This document shows positions 25,588-35,074 of a stretch of DNA of 64,000 bases, piece by piece. The position numbers were made by a program, and so were the translations under genes. Source of the DNA: Halomicrobium zhouii (lineage in GTDB: Archaea; Halobacteriota; Halobacteria; Halobacteriales; Haloarculaceae); the NCBI RefSeq assembly GCF_900114435.1, contig NZ_FOZK01000001.1, positions 744,001 through 808,000 of the forward strand. Direction: 5' to 3'. The notes below the pieces were generated by a model, which saw only the letters and a program-made list of their open reading frames with translations, did no database searches and had not been told where the DNA came from. Numbering within the stretch: position 1 is the stretch's first letter; each line of letters opens with the position of its first letter.

Positions 25588-26991
25588 TCAGATGCTTAAG
25601 ATATTCCGCATGAATGCGGCCCTGAAGTCCGGCGAAACTGCTGACAGTGTAGAAAAGTAAACAATAATGCCCAATATAACAAGAAGTAATGAATTCAGTA
25701 TAGACGTCCCTATGAGCGACTGGGCACCGATAATCCCGAGGCCCATCAGACCAGCGGCGATAGCCTGCTGTAAAATAAACTGATACGGAAAGTTGACTGA
25801 GATAGTTCTCGACAAATACGATGCACTGAGGACCAATCCAAGCCCAGATGAGAAAGCCGTCGCAATGGCGGCTCCAGTCCAACCGATTAAATAGATTAGA
25901 ACGAAGTTCAAACCAACGTTCGCGATAGTGAATACAGCACTGATTCGAAAGGCAAGATCGGGCCGGTTTATCGCATTCAAAGACGTCAGAAACTGCTGCT
26001 GATACGCGTATAAGAGTCGTGCGATTGCGAGAATGACCAAAACGGTTGAACCGATAACGAATTCCCCACCGTATATCAACAGTAACGGTTCCCCCAAAAG
26101 GTAGAATCCGATTATCCCGGGAATTAACAGTAAACCTGCGTAAGCAATACTCTTTGATGTGAGTTTAGAAACAGCTTGATCGCCCTTCTGTTGGCTGATA
26201 TTACTTATTTCAGGGAACACCGCCCTGCTCACCGAGGTGCCGAAGATCGCAAGCACACTAGAGGCCATCCAAGCGATCTCGTACACCCCTATTACATCGT
26301 TCGCGACGAATAATCCCAGGACGAGTGTGTCCATCCACGCGAAAGAGACTGACCTAGCCCCTCCGAGCCAAGAGTACTTCACATAAGACGTGATATCAGA
26401 TAGATGCGACTTGTCAGGCATTCGAAACCCCGCCGAGACGAAATATGCGCTGAGGACGATCACGACGAGGACGGCACCGATGTATCCGAAAACCAGAGCA
26501 CCCAGTTTGAACCCGACTAGTATCCCTGCTGCCTGAATAGAGGTCCGGAGGATCGTCTCCGTCGATTCTAATACAGACGAGACGTGTACAGATTGTTCCC
26601 CGTCAAGAACACCGTAGAGGAACGACAACGTCAGTCGGATAAAAAGTATAAAGATTAGTAGCAACGCTACCTCAGCGCCGACGTAACGGTTGACAAAAGG
26701 TTCCAGCAGGAAGACGAGAACTGATAAAAATGCGAATATGAATAGCTGGACGGCGAAACCCGACGTGATATACGCTGGATCCTGGTTTTCGCTGAGGTAT
26801 TTAGTCGTCGCAGTTCTCACGCCGATACTTCCCATCTTCTTCATCAACGTCAGCAGTCCCAGAATCAGAAAGTACGTGCCCAGGATTTGAGCGCCGACCT
26901 CACGGGCAAAGTATACGGTACCCAGAAAGCCAACGAAGACGGCGATGAACTTCGACGAAAAGTGGACCAGAGTTGTTTGTTCGAGTTTCAT
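25588..26991 (-). CDS. Wzx-like polysaccharide flippase (MATE/MOP superfamily)
   Basis: This 467-residue protein has 12-14 predicted membrane segments and no long soluble domain. The N-terminal pattern FSSKFIAVFVGFLGTVYFAREVGAQILGTYFLI and the internal YSWLGGARSVSFAWMDTLVLGLF are characteristic of the oligosaccharide flippase (PST/Wzx, AglR-like) family. It would move the lipid-linked glycan to the outer face of the membrane. The start MKLEQTT is directly followed by the first helix. More AT-rich than the flanking core genes. Confidence 0.9.
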   Translation of the reverse strand: MKLEQTTLVHFSSKFIAVFVGFLGTVYFAREVGAQILGTYFLILGLLTLMKKMGSIGVRTATTKYLSENQDPAYITSGFAVQLFIFAFLSVLVFLLEPFVNRYVGAEVALLLIFILFIRLTLSFLYGVLDGEQSVHVSSVLESTETILRTSIQAAGILVGFKLGALVFGYIGAVLVVIVLSAYFVSAGFRMPDKSHLSDITSYVKYSWLGGARSVSFAWMDTLVLGLFVANDVIGVYEIAWMASSVLAIFGTSVSRAVFPEISNISQQKGDQAVSKLTSKSIAYAGLLLIPGIIGFYLLGEPLLLIYGGEFVIGSTVLVILAIARLLYAYQQQFLTSLNAINRPDLAFRISAVFTIANVGLNFVLIYLIGWTGAAIATAFSSGLGLVLSASYLSRTISVNFPYQFILQQAIAAGLMGLGIIGAQSLIGTSILNSLLLVILGIIVYFSTLSAVSPDFRAAFMRNILSI

Positions 26992-27376
26992 TCTTCGAGG
27001 GATTACCGTTATCGTGAGTTCTCGAACCGCAATCGCCTCCGAAACTGTTTCGTGGCGAAGTCAGACGAGTCCACCGGGAAGGCATCACATCTCCGGAAAC
27101 CGATCGGACGATTTCGGTGTAGCAGTATGTCTCGCCATTTCCGGACCTAAGTAATATACGTTCCCTTCGCGCCGAATGTCTCGTCCGAAATATCAGCCTG
27201 TAAATCCAGTCTATGCACGGTCGATGTCGATCGAACCGGCGACTCGGAAACGGGATAACAAGGGTCTATAGGCGAAATATTACTGACTAGTTGGGACCAG
27301 ACAGTGGACCAATTTGTACGACGAGGATGCCAAGTGAACCAGAACCTTGAATTGACCCAGTAACCGACACAAGCCC
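26992..27376. other. Divergent intergenic region, flippase / sulfatase
   Basis: The 385 bp between two divergent starts contain AT-rich blocks such as AGTAATATACG (about 27150) that could be promoters. No reading frame or repeat in it looks real to me. Confidence 0.4.
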
Positions 27377-28711
27377 ATGACTTGTCGTCCGAACGTTTTG
27401 CTGTTGACTGTCGACTCACTCAGATACGATACAGTTACTGACGATACTGTTTCGACACCGAACTTCGATTCGATCCGAGATAACGGGGTTGATTTTTCGC
27501 GGGCCTACGCAAGCGGGCCCTATACCCGGGCTTCTGTTCCAGCGATGGTTTCGGGTACACATCCGTGGATGTACGGCGGATATGCGCGATTAACCGCTGA
27601 CCGCCCATATATGGCCGAGGCGTTTTCGCAGGCGGGTTATACTACCGCTGCATTTCATTCAAATCCCTACCTCAGCGCGGAGTTCGGGTACGACCGTGCT
27701 TTCGACCGGTTTTTCGATGGTCAGGCAGAAAATTCGTTGCTCGGGCAGATCCGCCGATACGTTACGAGGACCCTCCCGAAGGATTCGGTCCTCTACCGAT
27801 CTTTGAGATGGGCGTACAAGAGGGGGGAGGAGACAACCGGTATGAGTATCGGTATGCCGTACATTTCCGGGGAACGGTTGAACGAACAGGTGTTTGACTG
27901 GCTAGCTGAGAACACCGACCCGGCATTTTGCTGGGTCCACTACATGGACGTTCATCACCCCTACGTGCCCCACGAAGACACGGCCAGCGCCGGTATCGAA
28001 AAACAGCGTGCGATCAGGTTACGGCAGAAGATGATCGAATCCCCGGAAACGCTCAGTGAAGAGGGCATTAGTACGCTAAAAGAGTTGTACCGAGGTGAAA
28101 TAGAATACACGGATATTTGCATCGGCGAACTCCTAGACGAATTAGAGCGATATTGGGATATGGACGACACCGTGATATTGCTCGCTGCTGATCACGGAGA
28201 GGCGTTTGGTGAACACGAAGAGTTCGGTCATTCGGATATTCTCTACGACGAGGTCACGCGAGTTCCTTTCGCAATCCACACACCCGAACGCGATTCGAAC
28301 TGCATCTCCTCACCAGTCTCGGGAGTCGATATTCTTCCCACCCTGTTGGACGAAGCGTCTATCGATTACGATCGGACGTTGAACGGCATATCGGCCTTCC
28401 AAGTTCCCAAGGAGGACAGGATCGTATTTGCCGTGGCAGGACAACCCGATGGTGGCAATGTTATGGCCGTAGAAGGCGGGTGGAAACTGACCACCGACAC
28501 TGAAATGGAGGATGTTAGTTTATTCGATATCGAGGGCGATCCTCAGGAAAGTAAAGACGTATCTGAACGAAACGAGGGCGTAGTCGGACAATTTTTAGAC
28601 GAGGTGGTAGGGCACATTACATTCGTCGAGGAGAGTACGGATTCAGTCTCTCGACCGGAGGTCTCGTCGGATGTGGAAAACCGTCTTCAAGAGCTTGGAT
28701 ATCAGGAATAG
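27377..28711 (+). CDS. Sulfatase-fold hydrolase or transferase (alkaline phosphatase superfamily)
   Basis: This 444-residue protein begins PNVLLLTVDSLRYDT, with the first metal-binding Asp pair of sulfatases. The nucleophile region reads GPYTRASVPAMVSGTHP. Where sulfatases have Cys or Ser (CxPxR) there is Thr, as in phosphotransferases of this superfamily, so formylglycine chemistry is not expected. The second metal site is seen as LLAADHGEAFGEHEEFGHS. It lacks a signal peptide and is likely cytoplasmic. It could add or remove a sulfate or phosphate group on glycan precursors. A truncated relative lies at 32243-32365. Confidence 0.86.
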   Translation: MTCRPNVLLLTVDSLRYDTVTDDTVSTPNFDSIRDNGVDFSRAYASGPYTRASVPAMVSGTHPWMYGGYARLTADRPYMAEAFSQAGYTTAAFHSNPYLSAEFGYDRAFDRFFDGQAENSLLGQIRRYVTRTLPKDSVLYRSLRWAYKRGEETTGMSIGMPYISGERLNEQVFDWLAENTDPAFCWVHYMDVHHPYVPHEDTASAGIEKQRAIRLRQKMIESPETLSEEGISTLKELYRGEIEYTDICIGELLDELERYWDMDDTVILLAADHGEAFGEHEEFGHSDILYDEVTRVPFAIHTPERDSNCISSPVSGVDILPTLLDEASIDYDRTLNGISAFQVPKEDRIVFAVAGQPDGGNVMAVEGGWKLTTDTEMEDVSLFDIEGDPQESKDVSERNEGVVGQFLDEVVGHITFVEESTDSVSRPEVSSDVENRLQELGYQE

Positions 28712-28738
28712 AAGATCAGAGTCGTAATAGAGAGGGTT

Positions 28739-30043
28739 TCAAGCGCTGGCTTTCCGGTTTCTACTACTGGTTAAAACTAGATGGTTGTATGAGTGGTCCG
28801 CCTCAGCAGATTGATGCAAGTAAACGAGGAATAGCGAGAATGCGATTCCGTGGGTCAGAATCGATGTCGTCAAACTGCTGTTTATAATGTTGAAAAACGA
28901 AGTCACAATAATACTTACAGAAAGCGGATCGTATTTCCAGGTTAGCACGTCTGTGAGCCACAGCAGAGCGCCTAAAGCGACTGAGCCCACAATAATGCCA
29001 GTCAGTCCAAGTTGAGCGTACGAACCTGCAATGTACCCGACATTAGCGAACGCCCCCGTGTATTCCTCGCCGATGATCAGAGGGAGTGGGGTAGAATACA
29101 CGTCCTGGAACAGAATACCCACTTTCGAATTCGAATAATACGCGAAAGGATTCCGAGAGAAGTACTCAAAATAATAAAACTGGTTACGTGGTTGAACAAA
29201 GAATAAACGGCGAATGAGTATCGATGGAACAATTAACAAACCAGTTGAAAAGTAAACTAACCATGCGAATACCGAACCAAGGGATATTCCTCTGCAAATA
29301 CCACTGAGAAAGTTCCTATTTGCGATCAGGAGAAGTGACACAATGAGAAGAAGAGGCATAAAAAGGAACATTTTATGTGCAAAAAGCAGGTATAAGTATA
29401 GTTGAAGACCGCAGGCAATCACTAACAGTTTGTATCTCTTCTCAATGATTGACTTTCCGATCAAAAAGGGATTGATCACGTTCGCTTGCCATGGCACCAG
29501 ATAATTGAGAACTGGATGGATGACCGTCACTGAACCCCGGACTTCGTAAACATCACGTATATCGATGGCTGTTAGCGTGGGTAGACCATTTCCGAACAGC
29601 AGCGCGACATACACGATTCCACTGACCGCAAAGATGAATAATCCGAACTGCCACCTAGATATGGATAATTGTTTGATCTTCCGGTCAGGAGGGATGCGAA
29701 TTACTATGCACGTCAGAATGAAGCCGAGTACTGCAGTATAGATGTAGGCGCGAGCGCCCCCATTGAACGCGTAATAAAGGATAGTAGGAGTTATCAGAAA
29801 AACCATAATCATTTGAACCGTAGATGTAGAGGGTTTAGTCCCGCTCTTTGGGAGAACGAGATAACTCAAAGAGAGTAAGAATATGGCATCTGACAGTCGA
29901 TACAGATCAAATGTAGCTGTAAATCCGCTACTCGTAAAGATTAGGGCCACGAAACCAACATAAAACGTTGAGAGCGTGATAACGAGCAGACCGTATGCGC
30001 GTAATTCGGCGAGTCGTGGTCGCCTGAGAGTCAATTCCGTCAT
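28739..30043 (-). CDS. Wzy-like polymerase / multipass membrane protein
   Basis: This 434-residue protein has about 11-12 membrane segments and one larger external loop (about residues 285-340, FFVQPRNQFYYFEYFSRNPFAYYSNSKVG), the layout of O-antigen polymerase or oligosaccharide repeat-unit polymerase proteins. Sequence in this family is poorly conserved, so the call rests on topology and place. ATG 30043 was taken because TATA-like CCTATATTTG lies at 30065-30074, about 25 bp upstream. The neighbours are a flippase, glycosyltransferases and a sulfatase. Clearly AT-rich. Confidence 0.68.
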   Translation of the reverse strand: MTELTLRRPRLAELRAYGLLVITLSTFYVGFVALIFTSSGFTATFDLYRLSDAIFLLSLSYLVLPKSGTKPSTSTVQMIMVFLITPTILYYAFNGGARAYIYTAVLGFILTCIVIRIPPDRKIKQLSISRWQFGLFIFAVSGIVYVALLFGNGLPTLTAIDIRDVYEVRGSVTVIHPVLNYLVPWQANVINPFLIGKSIIEKRYKLLVIACGLQLYLYLLFAHKMFLFMPLLLIVSLLLIANRNFLSGICRGISLGSVFAWLVYFSTGLLIVPSILIRRLFFVQPRNQFYYFEYFSRNPFAYYSNSKVGILFQDVYSTPLPLIIGEEYTGAFANVGYIAGSYAQLGLTGIIVGSVALGALLWLTDVLTWKYDPLSVSIIVTSFFNIINSSLTTSILTHGIAFSLFLVYLHQSAEADHSYNHLVLTSSRNRKASA

Positions 30044-30245
30044 ATTATCAGATTTCGCGAATTGCAAATATAGGCATCAATTGAGTTCGTTGATAAAGAG
30101 CTGATTCAATTAAACGTCGAGCTGTGTATTTGGTGTTCTCCTTATGCCAGTTATACCTATCTATTCATGAGACCAAGCCGGAGCGTTTCGACTCGAGGCA
30201 AGCATAACTAGATATTATTTGCCGCTCGAAATCAGTGATGTCCTC

Positions 30246-31388
30246 ATGCCATTCAACTCCACCCCCGTGGCTCATATCTCTACGGTTCACCAGGTGGGCG
30301 ATCCGCGAATATTTCACAAAGAAGCTCACTCCCTCGCTGAAGCTGGATACGACGTCTCCTATTTTGTTCATACTGATGCAAACGAATGGAGAGACGAGAT
30401 AAGAATCCAGTCTCTAGGAACTGCCGATACGCGAATTGAACGATGGCGGAGTATTCCCCGACTCTACAGAATGGCAGTCGGGCACGAGGCGGACGTGTAC
30501 CATTTCCACGACCCGGAACTCATTCCCGTCGGCCTGGCTCTTTCCCTCCGGACCGACGCAGCTGTCGTGTACGACGCACACGAGAACTACGGCCGGAAGA
30601 TTCTCAGTCGCGACTGGATCCCTCGACCGATTCGATCACCGCTCGCTCGCGCGTTCCCCACAATCCAGAATGCGGTCGCTCGCCGATTCGACGCCGTCGT
30701 CGCTGCCACTGAGTGGATAGCCGAGTCGTTCCAAGAGAGTGGCCTCGAACGCGTCGTTACCGTGCGAAACTTTCCAAGAACCAGATCGATATCTCTCCCC
30801 TCTGACCCCCCCGTTGAACGAACGCACGAGCACGTCCTCGTGTACGTCGGCAATCGCACCCGGAAGCGCGGACTGCTTAAGATGGCGGCGATACTGCGCG
30901 GCCTTCGCGAGCGGGGATTCGACGTCTGCCTCTGGATCCTCGGTCCGCCGGGTCCTGATCGAGACGAACGCGCCTTCCGCCAGTACGTCGACGCCTACGG
31001 CCTCACCGAAGACGTGCAGTCGTTTGGATGGATCGACTACGAAGACATCTTCGGGTATCTCGACGCCGCCGACGTCGGCCTCGCGCTGCTAGACCCTGAA
31101 GACAGCGAAGGTTTGATCCCGACGAAACTGTTCGAGTACATGTACGTGAACGTTCCCGTCGTCGCCTCCGATATAGAGGGCACCCAACGCTACCTTCCCG
31201 ACGACTGCGGAGTACGGGTGCAGTTCGACGACGAGCAACAACAAATCGAAGCGGTGGCCGAACTCCTCGAAGCCGATCCTGCTGACGAATCACGAACGGG
31301 TACGAACGGGCGGCAACGCGTTCAAGCAAGGTTCAGTTGGGAAGCCGAAGAAGAGCGACTACTCCAGTTATATGAATCAATTGCCTAA
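30246..31388 (+). CDS. Glycosyltransferase, family 4 type (GT-B)
   Basis: This 380-residue protein has the N-terminal Rossmann domain of GT-B enzymes, from AHISTVHQVGDPRIFHKEAHSLAEAGYDV. It has VYHFHDPELIPVG (residues about 90-102), then YDAHENY. The C-terminal domain (about 200-360) contains VYVGNRTRKRGL and the nucleotide-binding motif EDSEGLIPTKLFEYM (GT4-type E-x7-E). It likely adds a sugar to the lipid-linked chain. Donor and linkage are unknown. ATG 30246 (MPFNSTPV) was preferred to a TTG upstream. An IS6-family remnant begins 160 bp downstream. Confidence 0.9.
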   Translation: MPFNSTPVAHISTVHQVGDPRIFHKEAHSLAEAGYDVSYFVHTDANEWRDEIRIQSLGTADTRIERWRSIPRLYRMAVGHEADVYHFHDPELIPVGLALSLRTDAAVVYDAHENYGRKILSRDWIPRPIRSPLARAFPTIQNAVARRFDAVVAATEWIAESFQESGLERVVTVRNFPRTRSISLPSDPPVERTHEHVLVYVGNRTRKRGLLKMAAILRGLRERGFDVCLWILGPPGPDRDERAFRQYVDAYGLTEDVQSFGWIDYEDIFGYLDAADVGLALLDPEDSEGLIPTKLFEYMYVNVPVVASDIEGTQRYLPDDCGVRVQFDDEQQQIEAVAELLEADPADESRTGTNGRQRVQARFSWEAEEERLLQLYESIA

Positions 31389-31547
31389 GCGTCTCGCCGT
31401 TCGCATCATCTCGAGTGAGATTACACTATTTAACAGCGGGCGTATTGATAACCTCGTAGGCCCTATTTGCGCCACACATTTAATCATAGATTATCCATTT
31501 TTATACCGAGAACTATCCATCCTTATAGATGATTTTCCCGTGAGCGC

Positions 31548-32242
31548 GGCAGTGTTCAGATTAGGATTGAAAGGTGAGGCGCGGCAATTTCGAAGTGTTC
31601 ATGCCCGAAACCACCGGCCTCACTGGATTATCGGCCGGATCGACTTGGACTTTGTGGAGCGAGAAGCAACACCGGAGCTGTTGATGAAGCTCAGTATTCA
31701 GCTACATTTGGCAGGATATCACTTTCGAATACTGTTTCGTTTCTTGATGTATTCGGTGTTGATCGCGCACGTTCAACCGTTCATAACTGGGTTCACAAAA
31801 CCGATCTACAGCCAGCGGAGGGTCAGAGTACGGATCTCGTCGCGGTTGATGAGACGGTGATCCGACTCAACGACGAACAGTATTGGCTATATGTTGCGGT
31901 CGACCCCAATACGAATGAATTACTCCATACGAAGCTCGAACCGACGAGAACGAACGTTATCGCGTACACGTTCTTCGCCGAACTTCACGAGGGACACGAT
32001 GTCGAAGAGGCGACGTTCCTTGTTGATGGAGCGTCACCACTCCAAAATGCGTGCGCTCGACAGGGCCTCGATTTTAGATACGAACGCAGTGGAGATCGGA
32101 ACAGTGTCGAACGTGTCTTCCAAGAGATAAAACGACGAACGTCATCTTTCTCGAACTGTTTCAGTCACGCCGCCGCAACAACCGCCGACGAGTGGCTCCG
32201 AGCGTTCGCCTTCGCATGGAACCGGCTTATTTGAACACCGCC
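31548..32242 (+). mobile_element. IS6-family insertion sequence with inverted ends
   Basis: Terminal repeats GGCAGTGTTCAGA (31548-31560) and, inverted, TTTGAACACCGCC (about 32230-32242) match at most positions and enclose the transposase pseudogene. The flanking 8-mers differ (GTGAGCGC left, GACGGCGT right), so there is no target duplication. With the truncated sulfatase gene on its right side, this suggests an IS-driven deletion. Confidence 0.65.
31601..32234 (+). pseudogene. IS6-family transposase with two frameshifts
   Basis: Starting MPETTGLTG, the frame changes near 31635 to RIDLDFVEREATPELLMKL and again near 31717, where a missing T separates LHLAG from SLSNTVSFLDVFGVDRARSTVHNW. It then reads on to the end: VAVDETVIRLNDEQYWLYVAV, TFLVDGAS and SVERVFQEIKRRTSSFSNCFSH. 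The DDE residues are present but split over frames. A C-terminal piece of a related transposase lies at 41273-41490. Confidence 0.85.
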
Positions 32243-32365
32243 GACGGCGTTGATGAAATTTATGCCATCGATCCGAGCTGCGAGCGACTCACTTGCCATC
32301 TCGAACGACGAATACCGAAGTGAGTCGACTGAAAGAACGTAGACGTTCGGCTGACTTGCCATCAA
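32243..32365 (-). pseudogene. N-terminal fragment of a sulfatase-like gene cut by the IS
   Basis: The frame from ATG 32365 reads MMASQPNVYVLSVDSLRYSS, then ESLAARIDGINFINAVGG. It is closely like the start of the gene at 27377 (PNVLLLTVDSLRYD). It stops being sulfatase-like exactly at the IS right end (32242). The remaining roughly 400 codons are absent on the far side of the IS, so they were deleted. Confidence 0.75.
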
Positions 32366-32638
32366 TACTCACGAACTATGCCCAGGGCTTTATTTTGTCT
32401 GGATTGGTTAACTACCACGGGGTGGCGAGTAGTTTCGGAAGCAACGTGCTGCCACCATTCGTACTACCGCTCAGTTTCGGCACCTGCTCAGATACTGTGT
32501 CGACCGAATCTTGCTTTCGTGGCCTTTCTCTGTAATCAGTTCAGCGCTATGCGGGGGATTAATCGGCCTCTTGACACCTTCAATCCCACGTTAGGCATTC
32601 TAGGCTGTCTACTTGCCACCGGAATCTGATGAATTGAT
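32366..32638. other. Intergenic region upstream of the sulfatase fragment
   Basis: This 273-bp stretch has no convincing reading frame. It probably holds the old promoter of the truncated sulfatase gene and the 3' flank of the glycosyltransferase gene. Confidence 0.3.
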
Positions 32639-33637
32639 CTACTGCATCACACCGCGCACAGTCCCCAGGAGAAAACCGGTACCGAACGAAGCGTGGATTA
32701 CGATCAGTGCTGCCACGACGCCTGGGAGAAGCGTCATTGTATCGTTCCGCTGTTGGAGCGTCTTCACACCTGTGCACCAGAGTAGCAATAAATAGGCGAA
32801 CACTCCGACGGCAAACACAGGTATCAGAACTGCAGTCATACTCAACCCAATTCCACCTGCTAGTACGAGGCCTAAGAGTAACAGTTCCGGTGGCAGCGGG
32901 TAGTCCCCGAACGTTCGATGAACGTTCGCCTTCCAAATCCCATTTCCGTAGTACTGTCTCGAGAGCGCCATGTAGCTAGACCTTGGCGAGTAGTATGCCT
33001 TGATCGAAGGGTTTTGGTAAATTTTATATCCAGCGTCCCGAACGCGCCTGTTGTACTCGTAGTCTTGGGCCCGAGGCAGCTCCTCGTCTAGTAGGCCGAC
33101 GTCCTCAACCACACGACGCCGATACGCTCCGAAGTTGACTGTCTCGACGTACCCTTCCACAGGTTCGAACCGTTGACTGCTGGAACCGATTGGTGTCGAC
33201 AACGAGGCCGCAATAGCCCGCTCTGTGTATGTGTCCCCAACTGGCGCCATTCGCCCGCCGACAACGCCGGCGTCAGGGGCTATGTCCGTGAAAGTCTCGT
33301 CCAGATGATGGAAGAACTCGGAGTTGATGCGGCTGTGGCCGCTGAGCATTACAATAACGTCGTTGCTGCTCTCCCGAAAGCCGAGATTCAGCCCCGATGG
33401 GGTAGTGCGATCCGGGTTTTCGAGTAACTGGATGGACTCGTGTTCGGCAGCGTACTCGGTGACAATCTCTGGGGTTCGATCTTCGCTCATACCGTCGACG
33501 ACTAGGATTTCGAGTTGGGGATGAGCGAGGCCAGTCTGTAGTACGGAATCGAGACACTGGGATATCGTGTCTTCTTCCTTGTAGACTGGGACGACCACCG
33601 AGTAAGTGATCGACGAGCCATTCTGGCTCTGTGACAT
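32639..33637 (-). CDS. Glycosyltransferase family 2 with C-terminal membrane segments (ExoA-like)
   Basis: This 332-residue GT-A enzyme has YSVVVPVYKEEDTISQCLDSV at the N-terminus. LEILVVDGMSEDRT (DG/S nucleotide site) and GRMAPVGDTYTERAI follow, with the acceptor motif GLLDEELPRAQDYEYNRRVRDAGYKIYQNP (ED-like base). Two or three C-terminal membrane helices (about 245-325) anchor it. This layout resembles ExoA/succinoglycan-type transferases. ATG 33637 (MSQSQNG) was chosen because the 60 codons before it lack any GT2 features. The downstream neighbour is the IS scar. Confidence 0.9.
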   Translation of the reverse strand: MSQSQNGSSITYSVVVPVYKEEDTISQCLDSVLQTGLAHPQLEILVVDGMSEDRTPEIVTEYAAEHESIQLLENPDRTTPSGLNLGFRESSNDVIVMLSGHSRINSEFFHHLDETFTDIAPDAGVVGGRMAPVGDTYTERAIAASLSTPIGSSSQRFEPVEGYVETVNFGAYRRRVVEDVGLLDEELPRAQDYEYNRRVRDAGYKIYQNPSIKAYYSPRSSYMALSRQYYGNGIWKANVHRTFGDYPLPPELLLLGLVLAGGIGLSMTAVLIPVFAVGVFAYLLLLWCTGVKTLQQRNDTMTLLPGVVAALIVIHASFGTGFLLGTVRGVMQ

Positions 33638-33964
33638 ACCCCGAAGGACTCGCCGGAGGCTAATCAACGCAACTATTCCCCGTAGCTCTCTCAAAGAGGC
33701 AGCTACCCACTCCGGCGCGATCGTGTGTTCTGACAGCCTCGTCTGGGGCGTATCCCGACCGAAGCGCGGTAGCCGTCTCAGACCTGTTCCTGAATCCGTT
33801 TGGATGCCTGAAAGCAACGAGTTGGGTACACAGTCCGCGGCTGCTGTCGTCTGGTCAGACGCATCCGCCGAATGACACCCTACTGACTGGTCCGAGTACT
33901 GTCGATATCTCTGAATCGATGGAAGGTTACTTCACACCTGAACGACGAAGGCCACTCAGAGAGA
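33638..33964. other. Divergent intergenic region, GT2 / aminotransferase
   Basis: These 327 bp separate two divergent genes. Open frames extend through part of it but give no domain-like protein. Taken as regulatory sequence and 5' flank. Confidence 0.35.
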
Positions 33965-35074
33965 ATGGTAGATCACGTTCCGTTTACAGATATCCACATG
34001 GATCAAGAGACCGTCGACGACGTGGCTGACGTCCTGGAGAGCGGACGTTACGTGAAAGGGCCCGTCCTAGAGCAGTTCGAGAGTGAGTTTGCGGCGGCCT
34101 CCGAGGTCGACCACGCAGTCGGCGTCTCGAACGGGACTGCCGCGCTTTTACTTGCGATGAAAGCGATCGGGGTCGGATCGGGCGACGAAGTGCTCGCGCC
34201 GGCACACACCTATTTCGCTACTGTTTCACCCGTTCTCGAACTCGGTGCGACGCCTCGCTTCGTCGACATCGATCCCGACCGGTACACGATGGACCCGGCC
34301 CTGCTGCGAGAGGCGATCCAGGCAGCGGAGGACCCCGCTACAATCGTCGTCACGCACATGCACGGACAGCCGGCCGATATGGATCCCATCACCGACGTCG
34401 CAGCCGAGTACGACCTTCCCGTCGTGGAAGACGCCGCGCAGGCCCACCTCGCGGAGTACGACGGTGAGATGGTCGGTAGTATCGGTGACGTCGGGTGCTT
34501 CTCGTTCTATCCGACGAAGAACATGACCGTCGGCGGCGACGGCGGCATGATCACCACTGACGACCCGGCGATCGCAGACGAGGCGCGTGCGCTCCGGAAC
34601 CACGGCCGGAACGAGAAGGGCGAGCACGTCGTCCTCGGACTCAACTACCGGCTCGACGAGATCAAGGCCGCGGTCGGGCGCCACCAGCTCGACGCGCTGC
34701 CGGACTGGTCGGCAGGACGTCAGCGGGCCGCTTCAGCGTACGACGAGCGATTGATGGACGTCGACTGGGTCGTCACACCGACGACGTACGGGAACGCCGA
34801 GCACGTTTATCATCACTATCCCGTCCAGGTCCCAGCCGACAAACGGTCGGCGTTCCGCGCCCATCTGGACGATTACGGCGTCGACACTGGTATTCACTAC
34901 GAACGGGCAGTCCACGAGCAGCCTGCCGTCCGCGACCGCGTCGGTTTGGTTGACGTACCCGTTGCCGAAGAGTATTGTCGCCGGACCGTCTCGCTGCCGA
35001 TGCATCCGCGGCTCTCGACGGAGGAAATCGATCACGTAGTCGACGCGATCGAATCGTTCGAGGTGGACGCGTGA
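33965..35074 (+). CDS. DegT/DnrJ/EryC1-type sugar aminotransferase (WbpE-like)
   Basis: This PLP enzyme of 369 residues aminates a keto nucleotide sugar. It shows the entry motif VSNGTAALLLAM, VVEDAAQAHLAEYDG, and the PLP lysine in FYPTKNMTVGGDGGM (about residues 182-197). The C-terminus has GIHYERAVHEQPA and LPMHPRLSTEEI. It overlaps the next gene (Gfo/Idh/MocA oxidoreductase) by 4 bp. The oxidoreductase and the acyltransferase at 36126 make a WbpB/WbpE/WbpD-like set. The likely substrate is then a 3-keto UDP-GlcNAc uronate, aminated at C3. Confidence 0.92.
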   Translation: MVDHVPFTDIHMDQETVDDVADVLESGRYVKGPVLEQFESEFAAASEVDHAVGVSNGTAALLLAMKAIGVGSGDEVLAPAHTYFATVSPVLELGATPRFVDIDPDRYTMDPALLREAIQAAEDPATIVVTHMHGQPADMDPITDVAAEYDLPVVEDAAQAHLAEYDGEMVGSIGDVGCFSFYPTKNMTVGGDGGMITTDDPAIADEARALRNHGRNEKGEHVVLGLNYRLDEIKAAVGRHQLDALPDWSAGRQRAASAYDERLMDVDWVVTPTTYGNAEHVYHHYPVQVPADKRSAFRAHLDDYGVDTGIHYERAVHEQPAVRDRVGLVDVPVAEEYCRRTVSLPMHPRLSTEEIDHVVDAIESFEVDA

